Below, one piece after another: positions 11,507 through 22,808 of a DNA stretch of 64,000 nucleotides; position 1 is the first letter of the stretch, and each line of letters opens with the position of its first letter. The notes under the pieces were generated by a model. It saw nothing but the letters and a program-made list of their open reading frames with translations. It made no database searches and was not told the origin of the DNA. The stretch covers positions 41,250,862-41,314,861 of the forward strand of contig CM070508.1 of the NCBI GenBank assembly GCA_036346375.1. Reading direction: 5' to 3'. The position numbers and the translations under genes were made by a program. This DNA comes from Guadua angustifolia. Taxonomy: Eukaryota; Streptophyta; Magnoliopsida; Poales; Poaceae.

Positions 11507-12425
11507 TGATGCGCACGGTGGCCTGATCTTCCGACAGGTGGAGGTAAGTCGATTGGTGGAGAGTCGACGTTGACGATCTGGCTTCCGATCAGAACCGATT
11601 CGAAACCCAGCAATCGCACACCACGGCTCCGTTGGTTATCAACCATGCACAAACACGGTTGACCTCGCCAAGAAGGCTTATTCCAGCATGCGAATAGAGA
11701 ACACAAGCAAGAACAAAGAAGATGCAACTGAATTTGCAATTGAGGATGAAGCTCACGAGTTGGGGTCTCACAAACCGATGAACGGCGATACTGTTCAAAG
11801 ACAGAATTGATCTAAGCAAAACCCAAGCCAAACCCTAGCGGCGGCTACTGAATATAAGGTCTAAAGGATGTCCTAGAAACCCTAGACACGTCCGTGATGG
11901 ACTCCAACACGATACATGGGCCAACGGCCCAAATTGGTGATGCAGCACCCTGGGATAGATTCTGCCCACCAACTTGCAACGTGAATTCCTGTCGACTCCG
12001 AAGTCCAAATAACCTAAAACTAGTGCCATTGGAAAGGTTATCTCCTTAGCTTTCGAGGCATATGTGGATCATCAAAATCGGAGCCCTTTTGTGGCCTGGA
12101 CAATGATTTTAGTGAACACTGCTCCTAGTGGCCGAGCTAGTCGACTCCGAGATGAATTGGGCCTCCAACTTGACTTGGATGCCCTCCTTGCCTCCCTCCT
12201 GGCCCTTGCTGGTTCCCAAGGCCTTCATGATTCTCTCCAAAGTTCCTAAGTACAATATAATCAATAATATCATTAGGTAGCATACCATCCTCACAAGTAT
12301 ATGCACGGGCACTTAGGAACGAGCTCACCTGTTGATGCAATTGCCGAGCTCGTGCTCTTGTGATGGGTCCTTGCATCACAACTGGAGGAGTCTCGGGAGT
12401 ATGCATAGGAGTGATGTCCTCATCA
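11507..12425 (-). mobile_element. CRM-like gypsy 5' LTR, minus strand, inserted in SIRE copy 2
   Basis: On the minus strand it runs from TGATGAGGACATC at 12425 to ...GCATCA at 11507, 919 bp. The TGATG...CATCA ends and the opening closely match the LTRs of the element at 37423-42779. SIRE gag sequence resumes directly at 12426, so this element landed in SIRE copy 2. The opening third is coding-like on the minus strand (see 12137-12430). Confidence 0.75.
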
Positions 12426-12430
12426 CTCAT
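12137..12430 (-). pseudogene. Polyprotein C-terminal tail encoded inside an LTR
   Basis: The minus-strand frame starts at the LTR edge and reads about 97 codons without a stop, including PPVVMQGPITRARARQLHQQ, then VSSFLSA and a Gly/Gln-rich end. A GPITRARA-type block is, to my knowledge, a feature of the extreme C-terminus of grass gypsy polyproteins, and in CRM-group elements pol is known to run into the 3' LTR. Here it lies in a 5' LTR, where it would not be translated as part of pol. It is a copy of that tail carried by LTR replication. Confidence 0.6.
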
Positions 12431-13150
12431 GTTAGGAAGTCTTCTTCTATAAATGATGAACTTGAAATGCATGATTCTAAGGACCCAGTTAGCTCATGTG
12501 AGGGCTGTAGGCAACTAAAACTTAACAATGAATCTTTAAATGCCAAGTGTGCTGAACTTGCTAAGGACTTACTAGCTAAGTTACAAGAAAGTTGTTTGCG
12601 ATATGCTGAGATTGAGGGGGACTTAGATAAAATCCTAGTCGAACTTAGGAAGAAGTTAGCAGACCAAGCCCTTAGGATTAGAAATGCTCCTTACGTGTAG
12701 ATTTCTGCTTCAGGCGCACCAAGATCACTGGGCGTGAGTGTGTTGCTATTCTTAGGGGTATTCAGGGTTATCCCAGACTCTGAGTGCTTTTAAGGCACGC
12801 ACTGCTATTAGACAGGTTAGAGAGTCGCTTGTTTTTGGGCAGTGTCCAGGACTTGGTTTTTATGCTGTTTCTTTGAGTTTTAGTCCTGGAGCGCTTGTGG
12901 TCAGTTTACCCACCGTCCTCTTGATATTCCTCGCTTTTTCCATCGAGGTAGATATCAGCGGCGTGAGGTGTTTTCTGGTAGGAGATCCAGGCAGCCTCAC
13001 TGGGGTGGTCCGGCCTTTGCACCACGGCGGGCCAACCCAGTTTTGGCTCCTAGATCATCTACTAGAGGTGCTACTAATCTTGTGAGAGTTAAGCATCAGA
13101 GAGACACTCGAGTCCAGTCTTCTTCTGTGGCTGGAACTCTGAGGCGTCGT
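12426..13150 (+). pseudogene. Copia gag (SIRE type), copy 2, internally deleted
   Basis: It matches copy 1 from about 1649 onward. The coiled-coil region (VSSCEGCRQLKL, ESCLRYAEIEGDLDKI) is intact to about 12696. It then jumps over about 430 bp of copy 1, rejoining at tagatttctgcttca. This removes the Ser-rich linker and the first half of the zinc knuckle, and creates an early stop. The downstream Arg/Ser-rich tail is present but in shifted frames. Confidence 0.8.
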
Positions 13151-14660
13151 GTGGTTCAGTATTGGGTTCCCAGGTCTTCACTTTGTCCCAGTACTGAGTC
13201 ATCTCTATCTCTTTTGGCTTTCTCAGGTTCGTCAAATGGGGAAGGGAGATGTTTGGATTGTCGACTCCGGTTGTTCTCGTCATATGACCCGAGATTCTCG
13301 TTGGTTCTCTTCCCTAGTCCGAGCCACCCGTGATGAGTTGATCACCTTTCGGGATGCGTCTTCAGGTAGAGTCATTGCTAAAGGTACCATCTGCATTATT
13401 AAAAATTTTATTCTTAAAGATGTTGCCTCAGTAAGTAAGCTGCAGTATAACTTGCTTTCTATTTCTCAGCTTATCGATGAATCTTTCGAGGTAAGCTTTA
13501 ATGCCTGTAGAATCCTCGATTCATCAGGAGGGTTAGTTTGCGAGATTTCCAAATTTGGAAGAGTCTTTCGTGCTAATTTTTCTGCTTCTTCTGGAGACTC
13601 TCTTCGATGTTTGATTGCTTCTGAGTCTCATGATCTCTCCTTCTGGCATAGGAGACTTGGTCACATTGGCTTTGATCATTTGACTCGAGTTAGCAGCCAC
13701 GATCTCATTCGTGGTTTGCCCAATCTCAAGATGGTCAAAGACTTAGTTTGCTCTCCTTGCCGACATGGTAAGATGGTTACTGCTTCTCATCCTCCAGTCA
13801 CCGTAGTGATGACTGATGCACTAGGACAGCTTTTACATATGGACACTATTGGTCCAGCTAGAGTGCAGTCAGTAGGAGGGAAGTGGTATGTTCTTATCAT
13901 TGTTGATGATTTTTCTAGGTATTCTTGGGTATTCTTCATGGCCTCGAAGGATGAGACTTTTTCTCACTTCAGGGGTTTGGTCAGTAGGTTGTCTATTGAG
14001 CTCTTAGGTGCATTACGAGCTATACGCAGTGATAATGGCACGAAGTTCAAGAATTCCTACTTTGAGAGCTTCTGTGTGGAGTCTGGTTTAGAGCATCAGT
14101 TCTCTTCTCCCTACGCCCCTCAGCAGAATGGCGTAGTAGAAAAGAAGAACAGGACCTTGGTTGAGATGGCCAGGATGATGCTAGACGAGTACAGTACTCC
14201 TAGGAAGTTTTGGGTTGAGGCTATAGCTACTGCTTGCCATGTTTCTAATCGCGTGTTTTTGAGAGCACAATTGCATCGCACTTCTTATGAGTTGAGGTAT
14301 GAGCGAAAGCCCAGTGTGTCTCATTTTTGCATTTTTGGGTGCAAGTGTTTTCTCTTGAAGTCTGGTAACCTGGATAAGTTTGAGTCTCGCTCTTCTGATT
14401 GTATTTTTCTGGGTTACTCGACTTCTTCTCGTAGCTATAGGGTCTGGAGTGTCGATGCGAATAGGATCATAGAGACCTGTGATGTGGCCTTTGATGAGGC
14501 TAGCCCAGGAGCTAGACCTGATATTTCAAGTTCTTTTTATCCCTCCGAGACCATCTTTGTAGAGGATGAGGACGATGGAGATGATGGTATTCCAACTGAT
14601 CTAGTTCCATCTACACCTGAGGTGCCTCCTGTTTCCATCTCTGCACCTCAGGGTGGCTAG
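13149..14660 (+). pseudogene. Copia protease-integrase, open 503-codon segment of pol
   Basis: This is the longest open frame in the window. The protease is at residues about 33-120 with the Asp-Ser-Gly active site at 39-41 (WIVDSGCSRHMT). The pre-integrase zinc domain has His167, His172, Cys201 and Cys204. The integrase core has Asp232, Asp295 and Glu331, the D-D-35-E triad. C-terminal YELRYERKPSVSHF and IFLGYSTSS blocks follow. The real pol reads in from upstream, so the Met at 13149 is not a true start. The frame is lost at 14660, before RT. The catalytic residues look intact, but the element as a whole is dead. Confidence 0.85.
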
Positions 14661-15065
14661 CCCTTGCCTTCAGACTCTCCTTCAGCGAGTGTCTCTGTTC
14701 CTGCCTTTTCTATTCAAGAGGTATAGGTCACTTCTACTTCTGATCCTCCCCGTCATATTCAGAAAGCTCATCCACCTGATCACATCATTGGCGATCTGTT
14801 TGAGCGAGTCACTCGCTCAAAATCAGGTTTGTCCAATTTCTGCCTTCACGCAGCTTTTGTTGCCTCTTTTGAGCCGAAGGATGTTTCTCATGCATTATCC
14901 AATGAGTCATGGATTAATGCTATGCATGAGGAACTTGAGAACTTCGAGAGGAATAAGGTATGGTAGCTTGTTGAGCCCCCATCTGGTCATAATGTTATTG
15001 GGACCAAGTGGGTGTTCAAAAACAAGCAAAACAAGAATGGGGTGGTCATTCGTAACAAGGCTAGG
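14661..15065 (+). pseudogene. Copia RT N-terminal part, copy 2
   Basis: After a frameshift near 14660 the RT lead-in is visible: KAHPPDHIIGDLFERVTRS, SNESWINAMHEELENFERN, then an in-frame stop (tag at 14966), then HNVIGTKWVFKNKQNKNG. The sequence is interrupted after CTAGG (15061-15065) by the Tekay LTR and continues at 31965. Confidence 0.8.
15061..15065 (+). other. Target-site duplication CTAGG, left
   Basis: It is identical to 31960-31964 on the far side of the Tekay element. The RT frame can be followed across the pair, which proves that the 16.9-kb segment between them is an insertion. Confidence 0.95.
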
Positions 15066-18000
15066 TGTCGGGACCCGAATTTGCAAAATCCGGACCCTCT
15101 GTGTGTTCTGTACTAGTCCAGGATCACGCTAGTACACACAGGATAAACAGGTTGAGATACCACAATCATACACAGCGGAAATAATAAATAAGTACCTCAA
15201 ACATAATTATAACGACTTACACGACCTTATGGTCACCTTACAATAATTCGTCGCACAGGACGATAAATAGCAACAGTAGCATAAGTTCAATAGCAGAAGT
15301 AAAAGTACGATAATGAAACCCCTCGTAGCCACAGGCAACTGACGAGGCTCAACCCTAATCCTCCAGACCTTCGTTAAACTCCCCCTCCCATGCTGGTGTT
15401 GCTTCTTCTTCTGAGGTTTTTGTCGAAGTAAGGGTGAGTATACAACATACTCAACAAGTCATGCACTATGCAGTTCTATTACTACATGCATAGCTTATTC
15501 CAAGGAAAAGGCTTAATGATTGTTTTGCATGAAACAGCTTTTCTTTTAACAGATAGTCTTAACTAGATTAAAAGCAGTAAAACCATTACTATAATAATTA
15601 ATTTCTCAATTTTTTTCCAAGAGTTTGGCACACAGCCCCAAGTTTGATTCATTAGTCTTTGGCACACAGCCACCCATTCCACATTTTATTTTGAAAATCT
15701 AACCCTTGACTGTAATTCCCGAGCAATGTCCATTACCGCGGACACGGCTATTCGAATAGATTTAACACACACTCTGCAGAGGCTGTACACTTTACCCACA
15801 GGATACAGTCGCTCACCACACAGGTGATTGATTGCAACAAAGTCTTTCAGAGACTAACATTTAACCGATGAACCCCTACAGTATTGCACTTCTAACACTT
15901 CCCTCACTCAGAGCCGAAGTTTAGAACGAGCGAATACTGTTGAATGGGTACCAACCCGTAGCACAGGTACGCTTCCCCATACAACTACACTTGTGTGTAA
16001 TTGTCGCCCCGAGGTATCATAGGAAAGAGGTTAGAGCCTTACTAAACTAAGTCTGTCCCATACCAGACAAGTGGTTGTACGAGTAACTCAGATCAAAGGC
16101 TCGCAAGGTGAAGTCCTTAACTGTTCTGGGCAAGACATCCATTGTATATTTCTCGGCACACAGCCTTTACAATCTTTAATACATCCCATTGCCTCCCGTC
16201 ATTCAGCGCATACAGCATACTAAGCAACTAGTCACGGTCTAGCCTCCCGTGTTGGCATTATTATAGCAACCAACGTAAATTAACATCTTAGGGTGACAAG
16301 GTTTTTAGGGCATAATAACAACATAATCAAGGTGGCATAAACAAGATTGGCATATTAGCTACCATACCCAATTTAATCAATGGTATTTTAAATAACATAG
16401 CATGCAATATTTAAATCAAAGTATATTTTGAAATCTCAGAACAAAATGATCAAAGCATGACTTGCCTTCAAAAAGTAGTTGGTTCTGGTCTGAAACTTGC
16501 GATGGGTCATCGAAATCTTCTCCGACGGTTTCCGGCAACTCGGGGTCTAATCGCAACACACAATCATACAATAAGTACATAAACAGACAACAACAGCAAC
16601 TCTAAAACAAAATATAATTCACTAATAAATAGTTCACATTTTTACAAAATTTTAGGAACTAGAATCATCCAATTCCGAGTTAAAACGCAAAAGTTATAGC
16701 ATTTATAAGTTTTGGAAAATCTAATAAAAGAAAAACCGAATTAATCCATTTATTTTTCTACTGGAAATCCTATTAAATCCCTCGGCTTGCCACGTGTCGG
16801 CACCGGGGACAGCCACGTCACCACGGACACTAACCGGTGGCCCTTAGATGACGTCATGCTGACATCAGCACACCCGACGGTCATCACACTCGTTGGATCT
16901 CAATCCAACAGTCGGTCTTCGCACGGTCAACCTACACACGCGGCAACATCTCAACCGAGCGTTCAAAATCCAACGGCTCGGATTTGGCCCGGCGAACGGC
17001 TTGACCTAGCGACGTGGACGTCCCGACGAGGAACACCTAGATGCATCCCGGCCGGATATCCTCGGATCGACGGCTATGGTTTCACGAGGCTAAGGCTGCC
17101 GAACGGATACGTGGCAAGATCTCGACCTTAGATCGAAGATCCAACGGCAGATGCTACCCGAGCGATGCACTGCTCTTCAAGCCTACGTGGCTTAATCCCG
17201 GTCGCATAGCAAGGATCGAATGGCCATTTTCAAGCGCTGCAACCACCGCTACGTGGCGTTATAGTGGCGGTTGGATCAAGGATCTACGGCCGGAAACTAT
17301 CTACCCTATTTTGCTCTTTACGGAAAGAGGCGACGTGGCGTTACCTGAGCCGAGCGATGGAGATCCAACGGCGGCGGTGAGCTGCGAGGCTGCGAAGAAG
17401 AGACGGCGGTGCTTGTCGCCGGACTTGGAGAAGATGAAGTGGTCTACGGCGATTCCGGGCGTCTCCGGTCGGAAGAAGTGGCTCCGACGACGCGGTGTGA
17501 CACGACGAACTCAGTGAAGGTCCTAGCTGCGGCGGAAAGTGGCGGACGATGGTAGAAACCAAGGAAAAGCCGAGGTGGCGGAAGTACCAACTTCGGCGAG
17601 CTACTGAGAGGGCTACGGGGTATGGCATGGTGCGAATGAATAGGCAAAAGGTGCGGAAGAGAGTGCTGCATGCAGAGGCCTATTTCTCCCGCTCAGACAA
17701 GCTTCGGAATGCGCGCAAATCCCTGACATATCTTCGGCGGCGAACAGTCGACGGCAGCGCACAGTTTGCTCCCTCCCGATGTGGCGTGACCAGTCTACAC
17801 CATCCGATTGAAATCCAACAGCTCAGGGCGAGTAACGGTTCGGCGATACGGCGCCACGTTGCGAAATCCTGGCGGCCAACTGCTGAGATCCAACGACCCA
17901 CGCGATTTAAGCGACGCGGCCAAACCATGACCGTTCGATCGGAATCGCACGGCCCGGAGCGTGCTGCGCTAGGGTTTGGTTGGTGTGAGCACAGTGTTGC

Positions 18001-18313
18001 GCTCGGCCCAATACTGTAGCTAGCCCTTTTCCGGCTTTTAACATTTAAATTAATTCAAGAAAATCAAAGTATTTATTTGGAGTACTAAAAATTCCTGAAA
18101 AATTCTGGAAAAATTCCAGAAAATATTTCAAGGCTTTTAGAGCTTAAATAAAATATTTTTATTTATTTTTGATAATTACTTTTATATTATTTAGTTATTC
18201 AAGAGAAGGATAAATTTAAATTAAACTCAAATAAATCCAAATAAATCCCAAAAATCTGCAAAAATTCAAATAACTCCAAAATTTTAATTTAGGTCAAATT
18301 TCGGGATGTTACA
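15066..18313 (-). repeat. Tekay 3' LTR (3,248 bp)
   Basis: It is bounded by TGTCGGGACCCG on the left and ...GGGATGTTACA on the right. Compared with the 5' LTR it lacks blocks of about 220, 100 and 64 bp (counterparts at 29472-29690, 30380-30480 and 30838-30900). It contains no gene; the GC-rich ORFs near 16787-18019 occur on both strands and lie within the U3 part. A 105-bp duplication repeats its inner terminus. Confidence 0.93.
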
Positions 18314-18495
18314 AACCTACCACCCTTAACAGAATCTCGACCCTGAGATTCAAAGCTTTAACTAAAGAATAGGTTTGGGAATTCCTTTTTAATTTAGGTC
18401 AAATTTCGGGATGTTACAAACCTACCACCCTTAACAGAATCTCGACCCTGAGATTCAAAGCTTTAACTAAAGAATAGGTTTGGGAATTCCTTTTT
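18286..18495. repeat. 105-bp tandem duplication across the LTR/PPT junction
   Basis: The segment starting aatttaggtcaaatttcggg occurs at 18286 and again at 18391, each followed by the LTR terminus GTTACA, the PPT side (aacctaccaccctta) and ggaattccttttt. The element thus carries two copies of its 3' LTR start and polypurine tract (minus-strand sense). Confidence 0.9.
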
Positions 18496-20115
18496 CAAAT
18501 CCTCCTCTCGTTCCCTTGTGGCCTCGCTTTTGGTGTGGTTGCTCCACTGAACTCTGCAAAAATGGGTTGTCTTGCTCCTTGTTTTCCGATCAACTGTACC
18601 CAGAATTTTTATCGGTTGCTCTTTATAGGTCAAGTCTTCCTGTAGTTCAACTTCTTCCAGTGATGTTTGCTCGTTAGGAACTCGGAGACACTTCTTGAGT
18701 TGCGATACATGAAAGACATTGTGTACTCCTGCTAATGACTGCGGCAACTCCAGTTGATATGCGACCTCTCCCCTGCGGCTTACGATCTTAAACGGTCCCA
18801 CATATCGTGGTGCAAGTCTCCCCTTTTTGTGAAACCTCTGTACTCCCTTAAGAGGCGTAACTCTGAGATACACATAATCTTCAGGCTCGAAGCTCAAATA
18901 CCTACGACGATTGTCCGCATAACTCTTCTGCCTTGACTACGCGATTTTCAACCTTTCCCTTATCAGTGCTATTTGCTCTTCGGCTTCTTGGAGTATGTCT
19001 GGTCCGAATACACGACGCTCGCCGGTCTCATTCCAATTCAACGGTGTTCTACAATGTCGACCATACAACGCTTCGAAAGGTGACATCTGAAGACTAGTCT
19101 GGTAGCTGTTGTTGTAACTAAACTCTGCATATGGCAAACATTTATCCCAAGACGTCGTATATGCCAATGCACAGGCTCTTAACATATCTTCTAATATCTG
19201 ATTGACCCTTTCCGTCTGCCCATCTGTTTGCAGGTGATAAGCTGTACTGAAGTTCAAACGGGTCCCCATTGCCGTATGCAACTTATCCCAAAATCTTGAG
19301 GTAAATTGGGTACCTCTATCCGATATTATCTTCTTCGGCACTCCATGCAAGCAGACGATCCTTGCCATGTATAGCTCTGCTAACTTATCTCCTGAATAGG
19401 TCGTCTTTACCGGTATGAAGTGTGCGACCTTTGTCAATCGATCCACGATGACCCATATGGAGTCATAACCTCCTTGCGTCCTTGGCAATCCAGTGATAAA
19501 ATCCATTCCGATTTCCTCCCATTTGCACTCTGGTATTTTTAATGGCTGCAGCAGTCCTGCTGGTCTCTGATGCATAGCTTTGACTCGCTGGCATACATCA
19601 CATAGTGCTACGTGCTCAGCTACCTCTCTCTTCATATTCGGCCACCAGAACCTTTCTTTCAAGTCTTGATACATCTTCGCACTTCCTGGATGAATCGAAT
19701 ATTTGGAGTCGTGAGCTTCCTCCAATATTAACTGCTTCAGCTCCTTCCTGTTAGGGACACAAATGCGCTCTCCCATCCACAGAGTACCTTGATTGTCTAA
19801 CTTAAATTCTTTCGCCTGGCCTTCTTCCATCTTGGACTTGATTCGTTTGATCTTCTCATCATCCTTCTGACCTTCCCTAATCTAGTCTTCTAAGACAGGC
19901 TTCACTTCTAAAGCAGCTACGAATCCTTCCGGAACAACCTCCAGTTTCAGCCTCTGAAAGTCCCTGCACAATTCTGCCCGACTTTCTTCTATCAACATGT
20001 TTAAGCTATGACTCTTCCGACTCAAGGCATCAGCCACTACGTTGGCTTTGCCGGGATGATAATGAATACCCATGTTGTAATCCTTGATCAGTTCTAACCA
20101 TCTTCTTTGTAACAT
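18463..20115 (-). pseudogene. Tekay pol C-part: RNase H end, integrase, chromodomain
   Basis: One minus-strand frame has two in-frame stops, near 19880 and 18935. Residues before the first stop (20115-19882) hold the RNase H end (MGIHYHPGKANVVADALSRK). The segment at 19830-18937 holds the integrase: zinc ligands His40, His47, Cys77, Cys80 and catalytic Asp110, Asp171 and Glu207, spaced D-35-E. The last segment (18897-18463) carries the integrase C-terminus (GPFKIVSRRGEVAYQLELP) and a chromodomain-like end (VQWSNHTKSEATREREEDL), the mark of chromoviruses, which steer integration to heterochromatin. Single TAG stops are the only breaks in this part. Confidence 0.9.
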
Positions 20116-21108
20116 CCCAAAATTTGGGTTTTCAAAAATTTATATTTAAATTAGCTTTCCAAAAATTTTACATCAATCTTATTTGATTAAAGAAGCTTAA
20201 TCTAGAATTTTCTAAAGTTAAACTATTTTTAATGTGCTTTTTGTGTGCATCAAGTAATTTAAAATTTAGTTTCTACAGTGTTCTTTGTATCTCAGGGAAT
20301 TCTCCAAATTTGATATTTGCTAAAAATTAATTAAAATTATTAAATTAAACATTTGGATGTTAATTGGATTTTTATTTGGATTTTTAATTTGAATTATTAA
20401 TTGTTCGGGCAATTCTATATCCAAATTCCATTTCAAAACATTTGCAAAAGTCTCATCAATTAAAAATATAATTTGGAGACAAAATAAAAGATTTGGTTTT
20501 GTTAAAACTATCTTATTTAATATAAATAAACCTAAGGGAATTTCTGCGAAATTTCCTACATTTGTCAAATTATATATTTTCTAAAGCCTTTCCGAAAGCT
20601 TTAACAAAATAAAAATATATGTTGATATAAAAATAAAATATTTGGTGGTACCAAAATATTTTAGTTGATCTCAAAATGTCCTAATTAAACTCTCTAAATT
20701 TTCTTAGAATTTTTGGGGTTGTTTTAGTATTTTCCAAATTAAAAAGATATTAAACACAATATAAAGGTATTTACTGTACACGAATAAAATTATTATTTTA
20801 TGTAATAATATTTTATTTGTATTACCAAGGCTATGTGTGATGTTCCAGATTTTTCCCGGAATTGTTAACGTTTTTCTGACATTTATTTCAATTTTTCTTG
20901 AACGGTTGTTTGATTTTCGGATTAAATGAATAGTAATGCTACAATACTCCGGCAGTTTCCATTCATAACTCCGGCGAGCGTTTCCTAACGATCCGCTGGT
21001 CCGATCGCCCTATAAATTGAACCAAAGATTCTCACATGCGTTCTCTTTACAACTCAATTGGAATTTTCCCCATCCAAGTTCTGGATCGTTCTGTATGATC
21101 CATTCTTT

Positions 21109-21480
21109 TCAACTACGGCGAAAACTTCGACGAGCTCTCCTGGTCACTCCCGAACTTCTTTAAATCTAAAATTTTTACCAAAGCTTCCTCTTGCTGTCCT
21201 CTACCTCCAGTAAAATCATATTTTGAAAATACCAACCAGAGCACCTTCGGCCACCGATTTCTTTCCCAACTCTGGCGAGCTTTTCCTGTTGATCCATTGA
21301 TCCTTTGTAGCTTAAAATTTAACCCTAGATGCCTCTCCTCATTCCCCACATCATACTCAAAGATAAGAAACAGAATCACAACGGATCTCCCTCGGTGAGC
21401 CTTCTTTCTCAACTCCGGTGAGAACTTCGTCGAGCTCTACCGGGCGCTCCCGAACTCCGTTCATCCTAAAATTTCTTGTG
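21109..21480. repeat. Diverged direct repeat, period about 301 bp
   Basis: The block beginning caactacggcgaaaacttcg at 21109 recurs as caactccggtgagaacttcg at 21410. Both continue with a gagctct...ctcccgaact stretch. It is an old internal duplication of the LTR. Confidence 0.6.
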
Positions 21481-22514
21481 GAGCACCCCCATAATGTTTG
21501 CAACACCCCTGTGAAACAGTTTTGGAAGATTCCAAACAGAGCAGCCGCGCCGCCGCATCGCCCCGAGCGTCGCCCTCACGTCGGCCTGTTTTGGCGTCGC
21601 GTTCCCCGTCAATTCGTCGACTCTTTTCAAGATCCGTCTACGTCATGTCGTGCCTCAAGGTACCCTCTGTCTTCCATCCAAATTTGGTGCAACTTCATCT
21701 ACTGGATCAAAAGTTATGGCCGCCCAAAGATCAAATCTTGCCAGAGCCCGTTCTCCCTCGTTTTTGCGAGTTTGGCCGTGAAATTTTTATGGTAGACTCC
21801 CCTTGATGTCCCCTACATGGTGCTCATCCTAACCCATGGTTTTGACCTCGTGATTTTGTGCAGAAATTTTTTTCTCCGATCAGACCGCGTTGCGGACAGC
21901 AGAAAACTTCCTCGCGCGTTCCCCGTTGATCCAGAAGGTAAAACTCATATCCGTTCCTGTCATATTGTGCCAAATATTCCTAGATAACTCTCTGTAAATT
22001 TTGGTTAGGTTTCGTGCAGTACTTTAATAGTTATAGTAGTTTGATCTATTAGCTCCGGGAGCCGTTCATCGGCAGTTTGTGATCAATCCGGTAGGTCGCC
22101 ACCAAATCCGCTTATTTTGTTGAGTTCGTCTCGTCGCGTTCTACGCGATGGAAACTTTCCCTTTGCTGTTGCATCTACCGAAATTATTTTTATTAAATGT
22201 CGCCTTTTTTTTTTGCCACATGTCATTGCCACCGCCACCGCCATTTGCCACCACCCAATTTAGTTCGCTTTGGCCGAGTCCTTCCATCCAGTGGGTCGTT
22301 ACCCTACTGTTTTGGCCATCCTTTGAGTGCATTTGGTCCCCGTTTGCCGTCAAAACCTTGTTCCGGTTTATAACCGCCGTCTTTTCAACCTAGTCCTTTG
22401 TTATCGATTCACGTCTCAGTTAGCCGTCCTTGGTAGCATTCTATTGCTGCCATGTCATTGCACCGACGGGCGCCACCTTGTTATTCTATGAGTGTTCCAT
22501 CATCGCTTCACCTT

Positions 22515-22808
22515 CATCGTTAACGCTCCATCGTTAACGTTCCATCGTTAACGTTTCGTCGTTAACGTTCCGCCGTTAACATTTCGTCGTTAACGTTCCA
22601 TCGTTAACGTTTCGCCGTTAACGTTTCATCGTTAACGTTCCATCGTTAACGTTTCGCCGTTAACATTCCATCGATAACGTTCCGCCGAAAACGTTTCGCC
22701 ATTAATATTCTATCGTTAACGTTCCGTCGTTAACGTTTCATCGTTAACATTCCGCCGTTAACGTTCCATTGTTAACGTTTAAATGCGTTAACGTCCGCCG
22801 TTAACACT
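22515..22808 (+). repeat. 14-bp minisatellite, about 21 units, GTTAAC core
   Basis: The unit is CRYCGTTAACGTTY, for example CATCGTTAACGTTC, repeated head to tail from 22515. The alternating CAT/CGT/CGC and final C/T suggest a 28-bp higher-order pattern in places. Each unit holds the palindrome GTTAAC, with a few mutated copies (cgataacg, cgaaaacg, cattaata). It lies in the middle of the Tekay-type LTR and has no spacers. Confidence 0.95.

Noticed and set aside
16787..18019. GC-rich ORFs on both strands (also 30596-31569)
   Set aside because: Both copies lie in the two LTRs of the Tekay element, overlap on opposite strands and are not conserved as frames.
22515..22808. CRISPR-like array
   Set aside because: Head-to-tail 14-bp units without spacers in a plant LTR; it is a minisatellite.
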